Source: Sarcocystis neurona
Taxonomy: Eukaryota; Apicomplexa; Conoidasida; Eucoccidiorida; Sarcocystidae
DNA length: 64,000 nucleotides
NCBI GenBank assembly: GCA_000727475.1
Contig: KL647308.1
Coordinates: 682,001-746,000, forward strand
Direction of reading: 5' to 3'
Position 1 is the stretch's first letter. Every line of letters begins with the position of its first letter. Made by a program: the position numbers and the translations under genes. Below are positions 42,011 through 55,632 of this stretch, piece by piece. The notes beneath the pieces were generated by a model that did not search any database, was not told the DNA's origin, and saw only the letters and a list, made by a program, of their open reading frames with translations.

Positions 42011-45000
42011 GTGTACGTGTGAGGAGGATCGCAACAAGACCTGTGCAAACGCTTTCGTGTGGGGAAGTAAAACAGCTCTGGGTGCATAGAGGGTGCTCCG
42101 TAGAAAGAGACACACAATCAGCTGCAGTGGCGGATATACAACGAAAGGTATATCCGGACACCGTCCGTGTCTTTGGGCCCCCCGCTGACAGAAGTCTACA
42201 CGTACATTTTAAGAACATGTACGGGCGCGGGAGGGACTCCGTGTTGCTGACACTTACACGAGAAGACGCACCGTCCAGTCGCTCGTCTTTGGCATTCCAT
42301 TAAACTTGATTTGTGTGCTACAGAGGGGACCTTCTTCTCCAGCAGCCGCAAACGTTTTTTTCTCCACCCACGTTAGCTGCCTTATATCTATTGTGAGCCG
42401 TGTTTTCCCACATGCGAAGCGACAAGGAGTTTACCTATTCTTCAAACGAAGGCAACAAAAGGCAGAGTGAGACAGAGGCCCGTCTATTGCACCTGCAAAC
42501 CTCTATTTGAGGAACGACTCTGTTCTCTTTCTTGAAAAAGATTGTTCTTCCGTTTGTCTCGCGAAAACGCGACAAAGGACTCTTGTTCGTCCTCTTCTCC
42601 GCTTTTGTTCTCCACCTCCCGCACTCTTGTCTCTCTAACTGTTAAGGGGTTCTGCCTACAGCCACGTTGCCCGGTATACTGCACAAACAGGGAATGGTTG
42701 AAAACGCGGCAGTTCGGGTCGAAATTTCTTTGCTGCGTCCACTGCATGTCCTCAGGCTGAACTATGTGCTGGACCTCCGCGTGAGAAGGAGAAAGCCGGT
42801 ACTTGTGGTGGGCTCTACGGGGAGTGGCAAGACGACCCTGGTCCACGTAAGCACAGCACAGGAGAGAGAAACAGGCTTTTCAAGCGTTTTAAATGAGAGA
42901 AGCAGCACGTAGAAGTAGAAAGAGGGGGATCCTCAACGGCTGGAGAGGGAAACGGAAGCCGCGGCGCCCCAGTAGCAACAGCGGCAGTAGAGTAATGGAC
43001 AACAGCAGCAGACCTAGTAAAAACAGAAGGGCGGGAAACGCCAGCAGCACTGGAAGCCCAAGCACCAGCAGAGCCATCAGAGGAGGAGAACGGGAAGAAA
43101 CAGAACGGGCACAACAAAAGACAGGACAACAGGGGAAAAAAAAGAGAAAAACCGGCTAATAAAGAAACGTCAGCAGCAGACCCGCGCAGCTGCCGCAGCA
43201 AAGGGGACGAGACATTAGCTGGTGCCACAGAATCACTCGTGCAAACGCTTGCAGCCATCGCGCACCCCAGCAGAGGCCGCGGCAGCCCTTAGGACTAAAG
43301 TCCTTCTCCTGGTAGTCGGGGACACCAGCAGCCTTCTCAGGCCAGCGACAGGAACAGGCGCGGGAGCATCGGCGTGTGAGCAGCAACGGCAGCAGCTCGC
43401 AGTCCAGCAATAGCAGTAGAAGAGGAGCAGCACAACAGCAGCCGGCCGTAGGATATGCAACACGCGCGGCAGCCATGAATACCGGCAATCACCTGCAGCA
43501 ACTGGCTGTCCACGAACACTGCAGAAGTGCAACAGCAACGCCAGAGAAAACAAGCCAACGTATCAAGCAGGGGAACGCCGTTACGTCCGACAGTAGCAAC
43601 AGTGACGACAACCACGGCCGCGGAGCAAGAAGCAGACACAGCGGCGGGTGACCATAAGATAGCAGCAGCGTCATACACGAGCAACAAAAGACGACAGAGA
43701 GGGCACACTGCCCCCAGTGGCAGGAGCAGCAGCCAGGTGACCATCGGCAGCAATGGCGCTCAGCAGCAGCTCTGTCGCACATACAGCTACGGTCAGCCAG
43801 AGAGCCGGGACCGTGGACAGACGACACAAGAGAGACGGCTCGAAGTCGCAGAACGCCGAAGTGACTGCAAGGAATGCAGCACAAACAGCAGCCTCTTCCC
43901 ATCAGCACGTACCCGTGTGGGCTTCGCCGATCGCTCTCACAACATTTGGCCCCAGCAACAGACAGGAGGTCCGCAGGCTGCAAGGACGCCAAGAGGGTGG
44001 CAGGGACCCCAGCGGCGCAAGCAGCTGAAGCAGGGAAACATGCAGGAAAAACAACAGCATGCGGAGAGCAGCCGAGAGAGAAAGAACGCTAGCGTCTCCG
44101 AGCCGCTCAGGAAGCATCCCACCTCCATATTTTGCCTAGATATATATGCTGTCCTGAATGTGTTCGTTCTGAGAAACACCAACGACAAGCTTAGACAGAG
44201 CAGGACCGCGCCAAAGCTGCGCAGACCACACGGCCTCTTCCAGGCCCACGGGACTGATACTCTGTTCGTCCAAGTTTACGTAGATATACGTGTGAATGAA
44301 TACATGTATGTATGTCAAAGAGTCCTGTGCGTACATACAATGTGGTTCCTTCATACCGGTCGTACTAACTATCTAGTCAATAACAAATATACACTTGTAT
44401 ACACATATATGTACATAGATACATATACTTGTACGTGTACATATATACATATGTTTATACATAGACAAAGATATATGCATGGATAAAAGTATCAGTAAAT
44501 CTTATGTTAAACAGGTAACGTCAGTCAGTCGGTCGGCTTCCCTCCTAGACGACTTGAATTGCTGTCGTCGAAGAGCCCGTGCGTGACTACGCAAACGCTG
44601 TGGCCGAGCCTTCTCATTTATCTATCAATCAGTATGGCACAGGAAAAAAACGAACGGCCCCCCCCAAGTGTGTTGTGCACGCAAGAGAACGCTTTCACTG
44701 GGGTCCCACTGGTCTCACAAAGACGAGCCTTCAGCCGCATGCACGCAGGCAGAGCGCGCGACCGAACTGGACCGGCCGGTGGCGCATGCACATATCTGGA
44801 TGTATCTACCTACGTAGGATCACGTACTCGTCTTTGTGCGTGCGCGTATGTATGGATTGCTCTCCTTTCTAGGAGGAGTCGTACAACTACATCTACCTGT
44901 TTGCGTCTATGGCGGAATGCATGTGTGCCTAGATATGAACACCTGCAAGCAGTCAGGCTTCTACACGTGCGCCACGCTGTGTACGTCTGTAGGGAGGAAA

Positions 45001-48000
45001 CCGAACGTATATCCAGATAGAGACATACGCACGCTCACGTCAATTTCTATATGGAAAGTCTGACATACACACAACTTCGTGGACTTCCTTAGATACTTAC
45101 GCCTATACGTGTATATATATGTGCATGACTGTACGTCGGAACACGCACGCGTAAGCGTCCGTGTACGTAAGTGTGAGTGCAGATTGGGGTAAACTTGCGC
45201 AGACCCGTCACCGCGTGCGCGCTTGGTTAAACTCTTGTCTTGTACGCCAGGGCTTCCTTCGCGGCCTGCCAGAAGAAATAGTCTCAACGACTATTCACCT
45301 GAACTCCTACACCGACTCCCGCACTCTGCAGCGGCTCGTTGAAAACAACGTGGAAAAGAGGTAAACATCAAGAGAAGAGGGTCTTCGAAAGCGGCTGTAA
45401 CGAACACTTGCAAGATTCCGCAGCAGCCCCAAGTCAACCCTCTTTACAAGATTGCATGCACCGTTTGGTGTCGCAGTGAACAGCAGCAGCTGCCCCCGAC
45501 CCTCGCTTTACTGCGTCGACACGAGCCAGATGGTAACAGCAGACGCGTCAACGAAGCAGGCCACTCCCCTCCACTTCTCACTCCCCTCACTATATGTGGC
45601 ACACTGACAAACGGCAATATACCGTCTGAAGTTTACCGGATGGGCTGTTATAGCGGGGAAGAAAGCATGCTCAAAGGTAGCCTCATAAACGTGTATGCTA
45701 AGCGCCAGTCACCTGACACGTAGTATCCGTGGCGCTTCATTTGATGGGGGGCAGTTCACCAAACCGTCATGAAACAAGGGTGCTCCCCCTGCTCGCCAGC
45801 TGTCGATTACAAGGAGGAGAGACCCTTGGATCTGCCCCACGCTGCAGCCATCTAAGTGGATTTTGTCAGTATCAGGCATCGTCGGTTCTTACTAGTGTAT
45901 GAATATATATCTGTCTATACATATATATTATATTACATATATATATATATGTACACGAACAAAGACTGCTTTTTAGTCAGTGTTTGATATGTTCTTGTCA
46001 TCAGTCTGAGAGGTGTCCGTCTGCCTTCACGCGTGCACTCTCTGACAATGTGCATGCGCCTGGCCACGCTCAACTTTATATATATATATATAGGTAGTGG
46101 CTGTTTGTAGATGCCTGCTGCCTGTGTGGTGCTGTGCGGCCATGGTCAGTGGGGTCGTGAGTGAGATTGAGAATTCGGTGGCGCATGGAAAGGAAAAATA
46201 TCCACGTACGGATCAAGTATTCTGCGTCTTCTCTCGTCTCCTTTCCTGCACAAATATGCATGGACATACACATTTATATATATATATATATATGCATGTG
46301 TTCTGTTGCACTCTGCTACGTATGAGAAAATGCTGACGAACCTGCTTCTGTCTACTGGGCGGCGTATCCCTGTAAAAGGCAGCGGGTGCCAGCAGAGACA
46401 AAGCGCAGCTTCGATCTTCATACTGGTTGCGCGTCTCTGTAAGCATTCGCATAGCTGTACGTATACACATACATATATATATATATACATGTACATAGAC
46501 ACATATACACACATATATACATGGATATAAGTACGCATATATCTACACATGTATGCACCTGGGTGAGCAGAATAGCATTAGTGTCTACAGGACCATATAA
46601 ATCGGCATCTGCGTATCTTTTGGGAAAACAACACATACACATCCACCTAACTGCATCCGTTGCTGCGCTCGTGTTTCCGTTGTTTCTTCGCGGTGACGTG
46701 TTCAGCAAAAATTAGCAGCCAGTCTCGCCTGGCTCAGCCTCCCTTACACACCCTACACCTGCCTACGGGCCCGTGGGACAGTCTGCTCCTCCCCCCGTCC
46801 CTTCGCCGTCCCACCTGCGCAGTTTTTCTTCACTTCTTGCTGCGATTTACACGTGTGCGGCGCACAAAACTTGGCGTTCGTTTCCCAGCGTTCTGTTGCA
46901 TCCGCGCTCCTCAGCTGCTAGTATTTCCTCGTCGCTCACCTAATATGGACCCTGCCAACTTCTTTGGGACCTGGTTCGTCCTCGTGTTCCCCTCCTGTTT
47001 CGTACCAGCGCTCTCGTGGTTGGGTATGTGTCAGCGCACTGCACGCTCTTGTCCGCCTGCGTGTCCTCCCCTGGCCACTGTATCTTCTCTGACTTCCTTA
47101 CCCCTTCCGTCGTATGTATCACTCTCACTGCCACTTCTCCAGTTTCTCGCTCTCCTTTCGCTCTGCGTCAAATGCGGTCTACTGTGGTGGTTGCCTTCTT
47201 CTCTACCCTTTTGTCGAGTTCTTCGTCTTCCTGTGCCTCCGGTTCTCTTCTCCCTGGCCTGACGAATTCCACTTTTCTCGTTTTCTGCCTCCTTGCGTCT
47301 TCGTTCTACGACTTTGCACGTTCTCCGTTGGCCCTCCCTGCTTCTGCCTTCTTCTTCCCTTCTGCTCCGCTCGTTCACCTCACATCTCTTCTTCTTCGTT
47401 GCGTCTGCTGCATTCGCTGCCGTGCGTCCCTCCACTTCCACACACCACCGCCCACTGGCCTCGTTTTCTCCTGCTTTTTCCCTTTTTCTCCTACGGTCTG
47501 CTCTACGTCTTCCCGGCCTCCACTTTCCTGCCCTTTCGCTTCCTGCACTCGTTTCTGCTGTCGAAATCTTCCTGCGTCTCACTCATTCCCTCGGTCATCG
47601 CCTCCGTTCTTCGTTGCTTCTCGTGCGCGCTGTGCTGCGGCTCTTCCGCTCTCACGCGCAGCAGCGGCGTTCAACTGTTGTTCATCCCGCGTCCCGTACC
47701 GGCTTGTCTTCTGTGCACGCTGCTGCAGAACTGGCCACTCGTACGGCCCCGCTGGAAACAAACGCATCATATTCTATATCGACGACTTCAATATGCCTTC
47801 TCCGGACAAGTACGACACGCAGGCGCCTCTGGAGCTGCTGCGCCAGCTCATTGACTACGGTTCCATGTTCGACCGCGACCATTTAGACGAGCGCAAACAC
47901 ATCGTTGACGTGCAGTACATCGCCAGCATGAACCCCACAGCAGGCTCTTTCAATATCAGCTCTCGACTGCAGCGGCACTTCTCGGTGCTTACCTGCTTCT

Positions 48001-50924
48001 ACCCGGACCCGGAAACGTTCACTCGCATCTTTGGCTCGATTCTCCGGCACCACTTGCTGCCTTTCGACCCGGTCGTTCAAGCTCTCGAAGCTCCCCTCGT
48101 CCAGGCGACCATAGACATGTTCCAGGCGATCCAGAGCTGCCCGATGTTTCTCCACTCCGCTAAAAAATTCCACTACAATTTCAGCCTCAGGGACTTCTCG
48201 CTCATCTTTCAAGGCGTCCTGCAGTCCAGGCCAGCTATGTACAAGGCTGCCGCCGCTGGTACGCGTTGACACTCCGTTACAAATCAAACCGTCCGTGTAT
48301 ATAGGAAGATCTATATGCTGCGCAGGCTGAAATTCTCTAACATACATATATATATATATATATATATTTGTTCAACACCAGTACATGTACGTGTGTTTGT
48401 ATAGACTGTGTGGAAGTGTCACCGGACGGAGGACGAACCCGCTGCTGTCAAAGGGCTCGTGGGCAAGTGCGCGGAAGAAGGAGACAGCAGCAGAAAATGC
48501 AGCACTAAAAGAAGCTACCAGCACCGGCTGCTAATGCAGCAGCTGCACCGTTCGCATGCAGTCAGTTGTACGGCGTAACACCTCCACCATGGCATATATG
48601 TATATATATACACACAAAAGGCAGCGAACACCTTCCGCTTTCTCCTTCTTGGCCTTATTATCTACAGGCACACCACACGCGTGTGTCGTCAGTTTTATGC
48701 AGATGTTGAGTCTGCGTCCCGATGTGGGAGACGGTTTCTCTGCAGTTCTTTCGTTGTTCGTGTCTCCTCGGCCACCTGCGTCTGTCTCCGTGCAAAGCGG
48801 GTCGACGTTTTACGACAATGAAGCGCAGCCACCGTCTCCCGCTGTCTACGTAGAAAAAGGCTGGAGGAAGGATGACAGCAAAGTCAAATCGCAGCTCTGA
48901 TCCGACTTCGCTTAATACACAGGCTAGCGTCCAGGCACGTCGCTTCAGTAGTAGGAGGACGCAACGGCAAACGTGCACCATAGGACCACCAACCGACAGC
49001 GGGACTGCTACCCGAGGCAGCCTTTTTGTACACGTTCCCGTAGCAGTTAACACCGAAGACTACCCTAGAGGCTCGATCTTCTCCGTGGAGCTGTTTAGCG
49101 GTGCTCGAAAACAACTTCGACCGCTCTGGCCCCGTCCACTGACGTCTTCTGGCTACCGTTTCCTTTTATGCTGCTTTGCGCACTGTGAATGCGTGTAGCC
49201 GTGTGGATGTTTGAAGAGAGAGTGAGTTAGGTGGAGAACGTGAGCTGTGTACATCCTAGCACCTGGAAGCACCGCAGTGGCAGAAAATACTGCATGCTTT
49301 ACGGGCGCACACAGGCGCACACACCGCAGGGCCGTCCGCGCCCTCTCCCTTGACGGTCGTGCTCAGTATCTGTAGGCTTCTCCCGTCAGGGCTTCCGTTT
49401 TCGTCGCGTAGAGCCGCTCTTCCGCTTCTGCGTGTGGTGCTCCCACGCAGGAGCGGCAGACTTTTTCGCCCTGTCGATCTGCTGCTGCAGCTAGTGAATG
49501 ACCCCCTGCTGTTGTTCGTCCGCGCGCTTCTTTGCTGCTGTGGTTTCACCAGTTTTACGCGGCGCCTTCTGCGGTGCTGACACTTCGGTCCTGCGTCTCT
49601 GCTGCTACCGGTCGTCTTTTTCTTCTCGGGCTGCTGGCGCAGTCGAGCGTCAAGCCGACACACCGGGGAACTGCTGCTGCTGCGCTGCCCTCGGGTGTTG
49701 CTGCTGCTCTTTTGTCGTCTCCGGTTTGAGGTTCTGCCTGCTGCAAGTGGTGTGACTGGGAAAACAGGGACGACGAAGTTTGTGCGGCTGTGGCTGCACG
49801 AGTGCTGCCGCGTCATTCGCGACCGGCTGATCAACAACACGGATACAAATGCCTTTGACGAAATTCAGGAGAAAGTGGCCAGAAAGTTCTTCCCAGAAGA
49901 AAGAACCGATGCTCTCTTTGAGCAGCCGAACGTCATGACGTCCTTCGTTTCGGAGAGCGGCGGCAACGACAGGGTTGGTCGCAACAGGGGCCGAACACAG
50001 CAACGGCAGCGAAGGGAGAAAAAGCGATACTTCTTTTCAGGCGAAGCTGCGCAAGCAGCCGTGTCTTTTTTCTGTAGCCGCATCCACTCCTCCTTGTCCA
50101 GTGACACTTTCACGTGCCCGTATATTTTTACAGGTATACACAGAGACAGAGACACGTAGACAATTGTGAGCAAAGTTTTCGCCCACGGGTGTAAACTTGA
50201 CGGTGCTGTGTCTGCCCGCAGCTCTTTATACATGTGTATATGTTACCGAAGCATCCAGCGAGCGTGTAATATAGGCACGATAAAGATACACATGCGAGTA
50301 GCCTTTACGTGGCCAAAATGCAAGAGGGCGGGGAGAGGAAAGCGCTTTGGACAGCTTACGGAACCGGAGCAGGGAAGTAAAACTAAGGTCATAGTCTGAA
50401 TACAAGAAAGTGTAGCTACTTCGCGTCCTAGTAATATCACTCCAGGGGGATCAGCCGGCATACGAACGAGAGGCTGCAAAGCAGAAAGACGACTCTGCGT
50501 AGTTAATCTGCTGGCTGCGGCCCGCCCAAGGGTGCTAAGAGAGAAGAATGACAGAATGGACAGAATGCGGGTCAACGACGGAAAAGTAGACAGACATTTT
50601 CTACATCACCTCGAGCTGTATTTCCTGTGCCGGCAGGCCCTCTCTAGCTTTCCATTCTCTAAAAGTAAATCCGTGCTTGCTCGTGCTCTCTCCGAGTTCT
50701 GTCGTCCTGTATCTCAACTTTCTGATGGGCAGCTCTATCTACTACTGCTGCGCTGTCACTGCTACTGTTCCCCCTCCACCGTACCGCTTCTGGTTCTGTA
50801 CACATATATATATATATATGTATACATGGGCATGCGTATGCGTGATCTGTGTGTCTACTTATACATATGTATACATGAGTATGCGTGTGTATGTATCTGT
50901 GTGTCTACGTATATACGTACATAT

Positions 50925-50959
<35 letters not shown>

Positions 50960-53609
50960 CACACATATGGGTATGCGTGTGCATGTATCTCTGCCTGCAT
51001 AGATACACATAAATATATACGTATATATACATATATATATGTATACGTTTCTTTCCGGAGAGACAGAGAGCCGCTGCTGCTTTCCTTGCTTTCTCTGCTT
51101 CAACGGGACTTCTTCTCTGTTGCTGCTTGGCCTGTTCGCAGGTGTACATGCCGGTAAAAGACATGGACCAGCTGAAGCAAGTGTTGGATGAGAAACTTGC
51201 AGAGTATTCGCAGATTTATGTGGAAATGCCTCTGGTGTTGTTCGACGACGCCATGGAACACGTCGCCCGGATAAGTCGGGTGATCGACCAGCCCGGAGGC
51301 AACGCTCTTCTCGTTGGTGTAGGGGGCTCGGGAAAGCAGTCACTCTCCCGGCTGGCGAGCTTCATTTCGAAAATGGAAGTTTTTCAGATCTTGGTCAACC
51401 AGCACTACGACAGAGCCGCCTTCAAAGCGGATCTGCAGGTTAGCGAGAACCCAAGAAACTCCATCTCTCCCTGGACCGTCCCTGTCAGGATGGCGCCGCT
51501 GAAAATGCGAGGACGTCGTGTCTCCCCCGGCTGCCGGGGCCCTTCTTGGGGAGACACGCGACACATGTGTTGATTCTCCGCTCGGCCCACTCCTCTTGTT
51601 CACACTATCGTTCGACACTTTTCTTGCGTCTGCTATCTGTCTGCCCGTCTTTTTGCCCTTATTACTCTTCTGGTACGGCGGCCGCCGGCGCCTCAACAGA
51701 CTTCAGGCAGAGTCTGCTGCGTGCTGTTCGCGACTTACGATGACAAACACTTGTCTTTCTCTTCTTTTTCATTCGGAATGTTTCTACCTTCTCCGTCGTC
51801 TGCTACACAAACTCTTCTGCCAGTAAAGTCCGGTTTTACTCGCTGTTTTCCTCAGCAGTTCTTCTGTGGTCCTCCCAACTCTCTTGACCGTTCACTGTCA
51901 CACACAGATGTAAGCGTGTATGGACAAGGTGCACTTAAGCCCCTGGGAAGCTGGTTTTTCTCCACTTCCCTGCGCTGCACCCAGGCGGACCTTCTGCCTG
52001 CACCAAACGATGAGACGGAAGCTCTTTTGGAAGAGTGGTAGACACGCGAGAGGAGGAGAACTGACACATAAAAAACGTCGGCACATGCCTACACGAATGT
52101 ACAAAACTCGAGACAGATACACAGCTAGATAGGTAGATGGATATATACGGAGGTACGGGGTAAAACAGATGGGTAGATGGATAAATTCGTGGCAAAATAG
52201 ACGAACAGGTAGACCGAGATAGGTAGACAGATAATGACACACGTAGAAAAAGGTAGAAAGAGAAGTAGACAGGCACATACATAGATGGATAGACATATAC
52301 ATTTCTGCATATATATACGTCTGTGTACACACGTGTATATACGAGTGTATGTGTACATGTATGTGCAGACATACACTTACTAAATACGTATGAATACACG
52401 CAGAGGTTTACACGTGTGAGGCACGTAATCGCGCGCGTGGTGGTATCAGTGCTTCTGCAAACACTGCGGGTGCGTCTCTGCGACAGGAGTTGTTCAACAA
52501 AGTAGCTGTGCGGCCAGGAACTCCGCATACTTTCCTGCTGGCTGACAAGCAAGTTGTCGACGAGTGCTTCCTCGTCTACGTCAATGACTTACTCGCCTCT
52601 GGCCACATCCCGGACTTGTTCACCAGAGAAGAGATGGACGGCATCTTCACGTCATTACGGTAGGGGTTACCGAGGTGCAAAGGATTCGTCTGTGTGCGTG
52701 TCTGTGCGTAAATACATGCATGTTTACACGCACGTATATATGCATATATGCACATGCACGTCCAAAGAGAGAGAAGGGTACGTACACAAGTACACGTCCG
52801 TGAGCAAGTGGTAGTACACGTTAGTGTGTGTCTGTGTTCCCGCTGCAAGACGACGTGGTCCCCTGGCTTGACGTAACTGGGGAAGGTGGAAGCGGTGTGC
52901 TGCAGGAGCCCTGGGTCTTGCACAGGACGATGCTAGGCTGCGCGTTGTCAACGTTTCGTGCGTATCTTTCCTGTGGCAAAAGTCTAGGTAGTACATCCGC
53001 AGTCATCGGTGTACGCGCTGTTGTGTTCTCCACCGTAGCCCTCACGAAGTGGTGAAACAAAGAAACCGAGGTTCTTCCTATTCTTTGTAGCAAAAGTCCA
53101 GCAGAAAAGACGCGACTGCAGTGCGTGCGCAGCCCGTGTGTGTCGCCCAGTGTTCACGCGCAACGGAAATCGAATCAAGGGTAAACCTTGATGTCCGGAA
53201 AAGGTCACTTGTCCGCAGAACTGTCGACCTCAACTCCGCTATAAAATGTCAGGGTGTGCGGACGGAGGAAAAAACACGTCCAGCAAACGACCACCCACGG
53301 TAGGAGGTGCCGGTTGCGCAAAGGCCTACCAGGGAAGAGTGTAGCACCAACGTGAAAACGGGCTTTCTCTTCTCCGTCTCTCTGCCTTTCCCTTAACTGC
53401 GCCCAAAAGTAGAAGCGCGGCTTGCTGCGGCAGTAGTACGTGACGGGTGCTTCCTCGGCGCCCTTCGGCCACTCGAGACGGCCTGCGCTGCGAAACTCTC
53501 CTGTACTTCCTGCGACAGTCTGAGGGCTCGGCGCAGGCACCCTCCTTTGAGGGCTGTTCGCCGGTTTGCGCGTGACCCAATAAATGTGCGGAAGTGTGAC
53601 GGGGCGTAC

Positions 53610-53652
<43 letters not shown>

Positions 53653-55600
53653 AACAGAGAGATGCACCGCCCTGCAGGTATCTACAAATAGACCGGCGTC
53701 ACATATATCTTTGGGCACCAACGTGGGGAGAGAGGCCCATCGCAAACGAGACGGCGAGACACGCAGATTCTATACGTGCACGGGAGGCACTTGCTTCGCC
53801 TGAGTGGGGTAGAGGGCCCGCCGACAGACGAGAACAACTGCAGGAAGGCGGCAATGCTTGTCACTATTTTTCGCAGTTGTTGTGGACACGTACTTCCTGT
53901 GTCTGTGCCAAGACCCTTCGAAATCCTTGCTGTTCTTGGAAGCCAACGGAGGGCCGCGAGAGAGACACGTCCACTTTTTCGAGAGAGGAAGCTGCGTCTC
54001 TGCTGTCGGGTTCGTACCTGTGTGTGCTGCGCACACTTCGAAGAGAAATGCACCTCCGTGGGTCCGCGATCCACAGGCGGTTGGTGCCCGCGTTCCTTGT
54101 CCCTATCTCTCTCTCTGTGTGCTTCTTCCTATTCTTTTTTTAAATAGGTTCTCCACATTTCCATATCTCAGTCTTCCCTCTCCGCCATCGACTAGTTCCT
54201 GCGGATTCCTCACTTTTCTGCTTTCTCGACAGTCTCCCGTTTCTTCCCGTAGCCCACTTTCTCTTGCTCGCTCTCTGTCTTTTCCTCCGTCCTTCCTCGG
54301 TCGCAGTGCTCTTTTCGTAGTTCTCTTCCCCTTTCTTATCCTCCCTTTGTACACGTGCGTGGTCGCCGGGCCACATGCCTCATCTTCTCTGCGCCTTCGC
54401 TCTCCCATCTTCACCTGCCTTCCGGAAATTTGAATCTCTCGTCTTTTCTTCCCCTATACTACAGAGAAACCAGCTTGCGGGGGTAAATGTCCTCCTCCGC
54501 TTCTCTAACGTGCGTCCGCAACTGCAGTTCTTGGCTTCGTGTCTCCTGCAGCCGCCAACACCTTTCAAGAAGTGCACGTCTTCCTCCGTTTGTAGAGATG
54601 GCGGCACAGTTGCAAGGGGCACAGTTGCTTTTTCTGACCCCGTATCCCCCTTCGTCGTCCACTTTCTACGTCTTTCGCTCTTCCCCACCCCGGTTTGCTA
54701 TCGTCTGCCTTGTCCTGCATTTCTCTTCTATTCAGAAAACAAGCGAAGGCAGCCAACGTTCCAGACACGCGCGAAGCGCTGACGCAGTTCTTTGCAGATA
54801 AAATTCGACTCAACTTGCACGTGATCCTCTGTCACTCTCCCGTTGGGGAAACGCTTCGCGTGAGGGCGAGAAAATTCCCCGCCATTGTTTCCGGCACCGT
54901 CATGGACCAGTTTCACCCCTGGCCACGCACCGCTCTTGTTCATGTCGGCCTGCGATTTATACAAGGTGCGCTGCAGGAAGCTGTAGACGAGGAAGAGAAG
55001 CGCACCAGCACCAGCAGGGATAGCAACAAAAACGATAAAAGGGAAACACGTTGAGAGGAAAGTACAAAAAAGGAGAGGCAAGACACGCTTCGCAGCAGAA
55101 GCTGCGCCACAGAGAGCACCGGCTGCACCGAGGGGAAGCGGCAATAGCAGCGCACGAACAAGAGGCAGCAGCAGTCGCAGCATCAATACCTACGCCTGCA
55201 GGCAGATGCACTCTCTGACAGGAAGAAGAAGAAGCAGAAGAACCGGCACACAGACAGACACATGCGTGGGTGCGCCATGCGTCTGTTTGTAGGCCTGTTG
55301 TGGGGGAATGGTAGTGCTGTTTCTTTTTCTGCCGCAGACTCATAGAAAGGGGAAAATTAGAGATACAGGTGCAATTCTTCGTCCACCTGCAGGTGCTACA
55401 TGCGTGTACATGTGCCTCTGTGCTCCCTCTCGGCGACGGTACACCAGTTGTTGTACTATTCAGGCGCTTTATTTTGCATTCAGATATACACACCTAAGCA
55501 CGGCTCCCTGTGTATATATATATATATATGTATTTATGTATGTATATGTATATATATATATATATATGCATATATTCATATACGCATATTTATATATATA

Positions 55601-55632
<32 letters not shown>

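Noticed and set aside
43527..44486. Open frame of about 319 codons rich in Gln/Arg/Ser
   Set aside because: Produced by the CAG-rich intron 26 tract; composition changes with the repeat, no domain and no splice context.
47016..47728. N-terminal extension of the frame leading into exon 28
   Set aside because: This is the C/T-rich 3' end of intron 27 read through; dynein homology starts exactly at the CTGCAG acceptor.
53200..53560. Antisense open frame with ordinary amino acid mix in intron 31
   Set aside because: About 111 codons, no recognisable domain, no start context or neighbour; cannot be supported.
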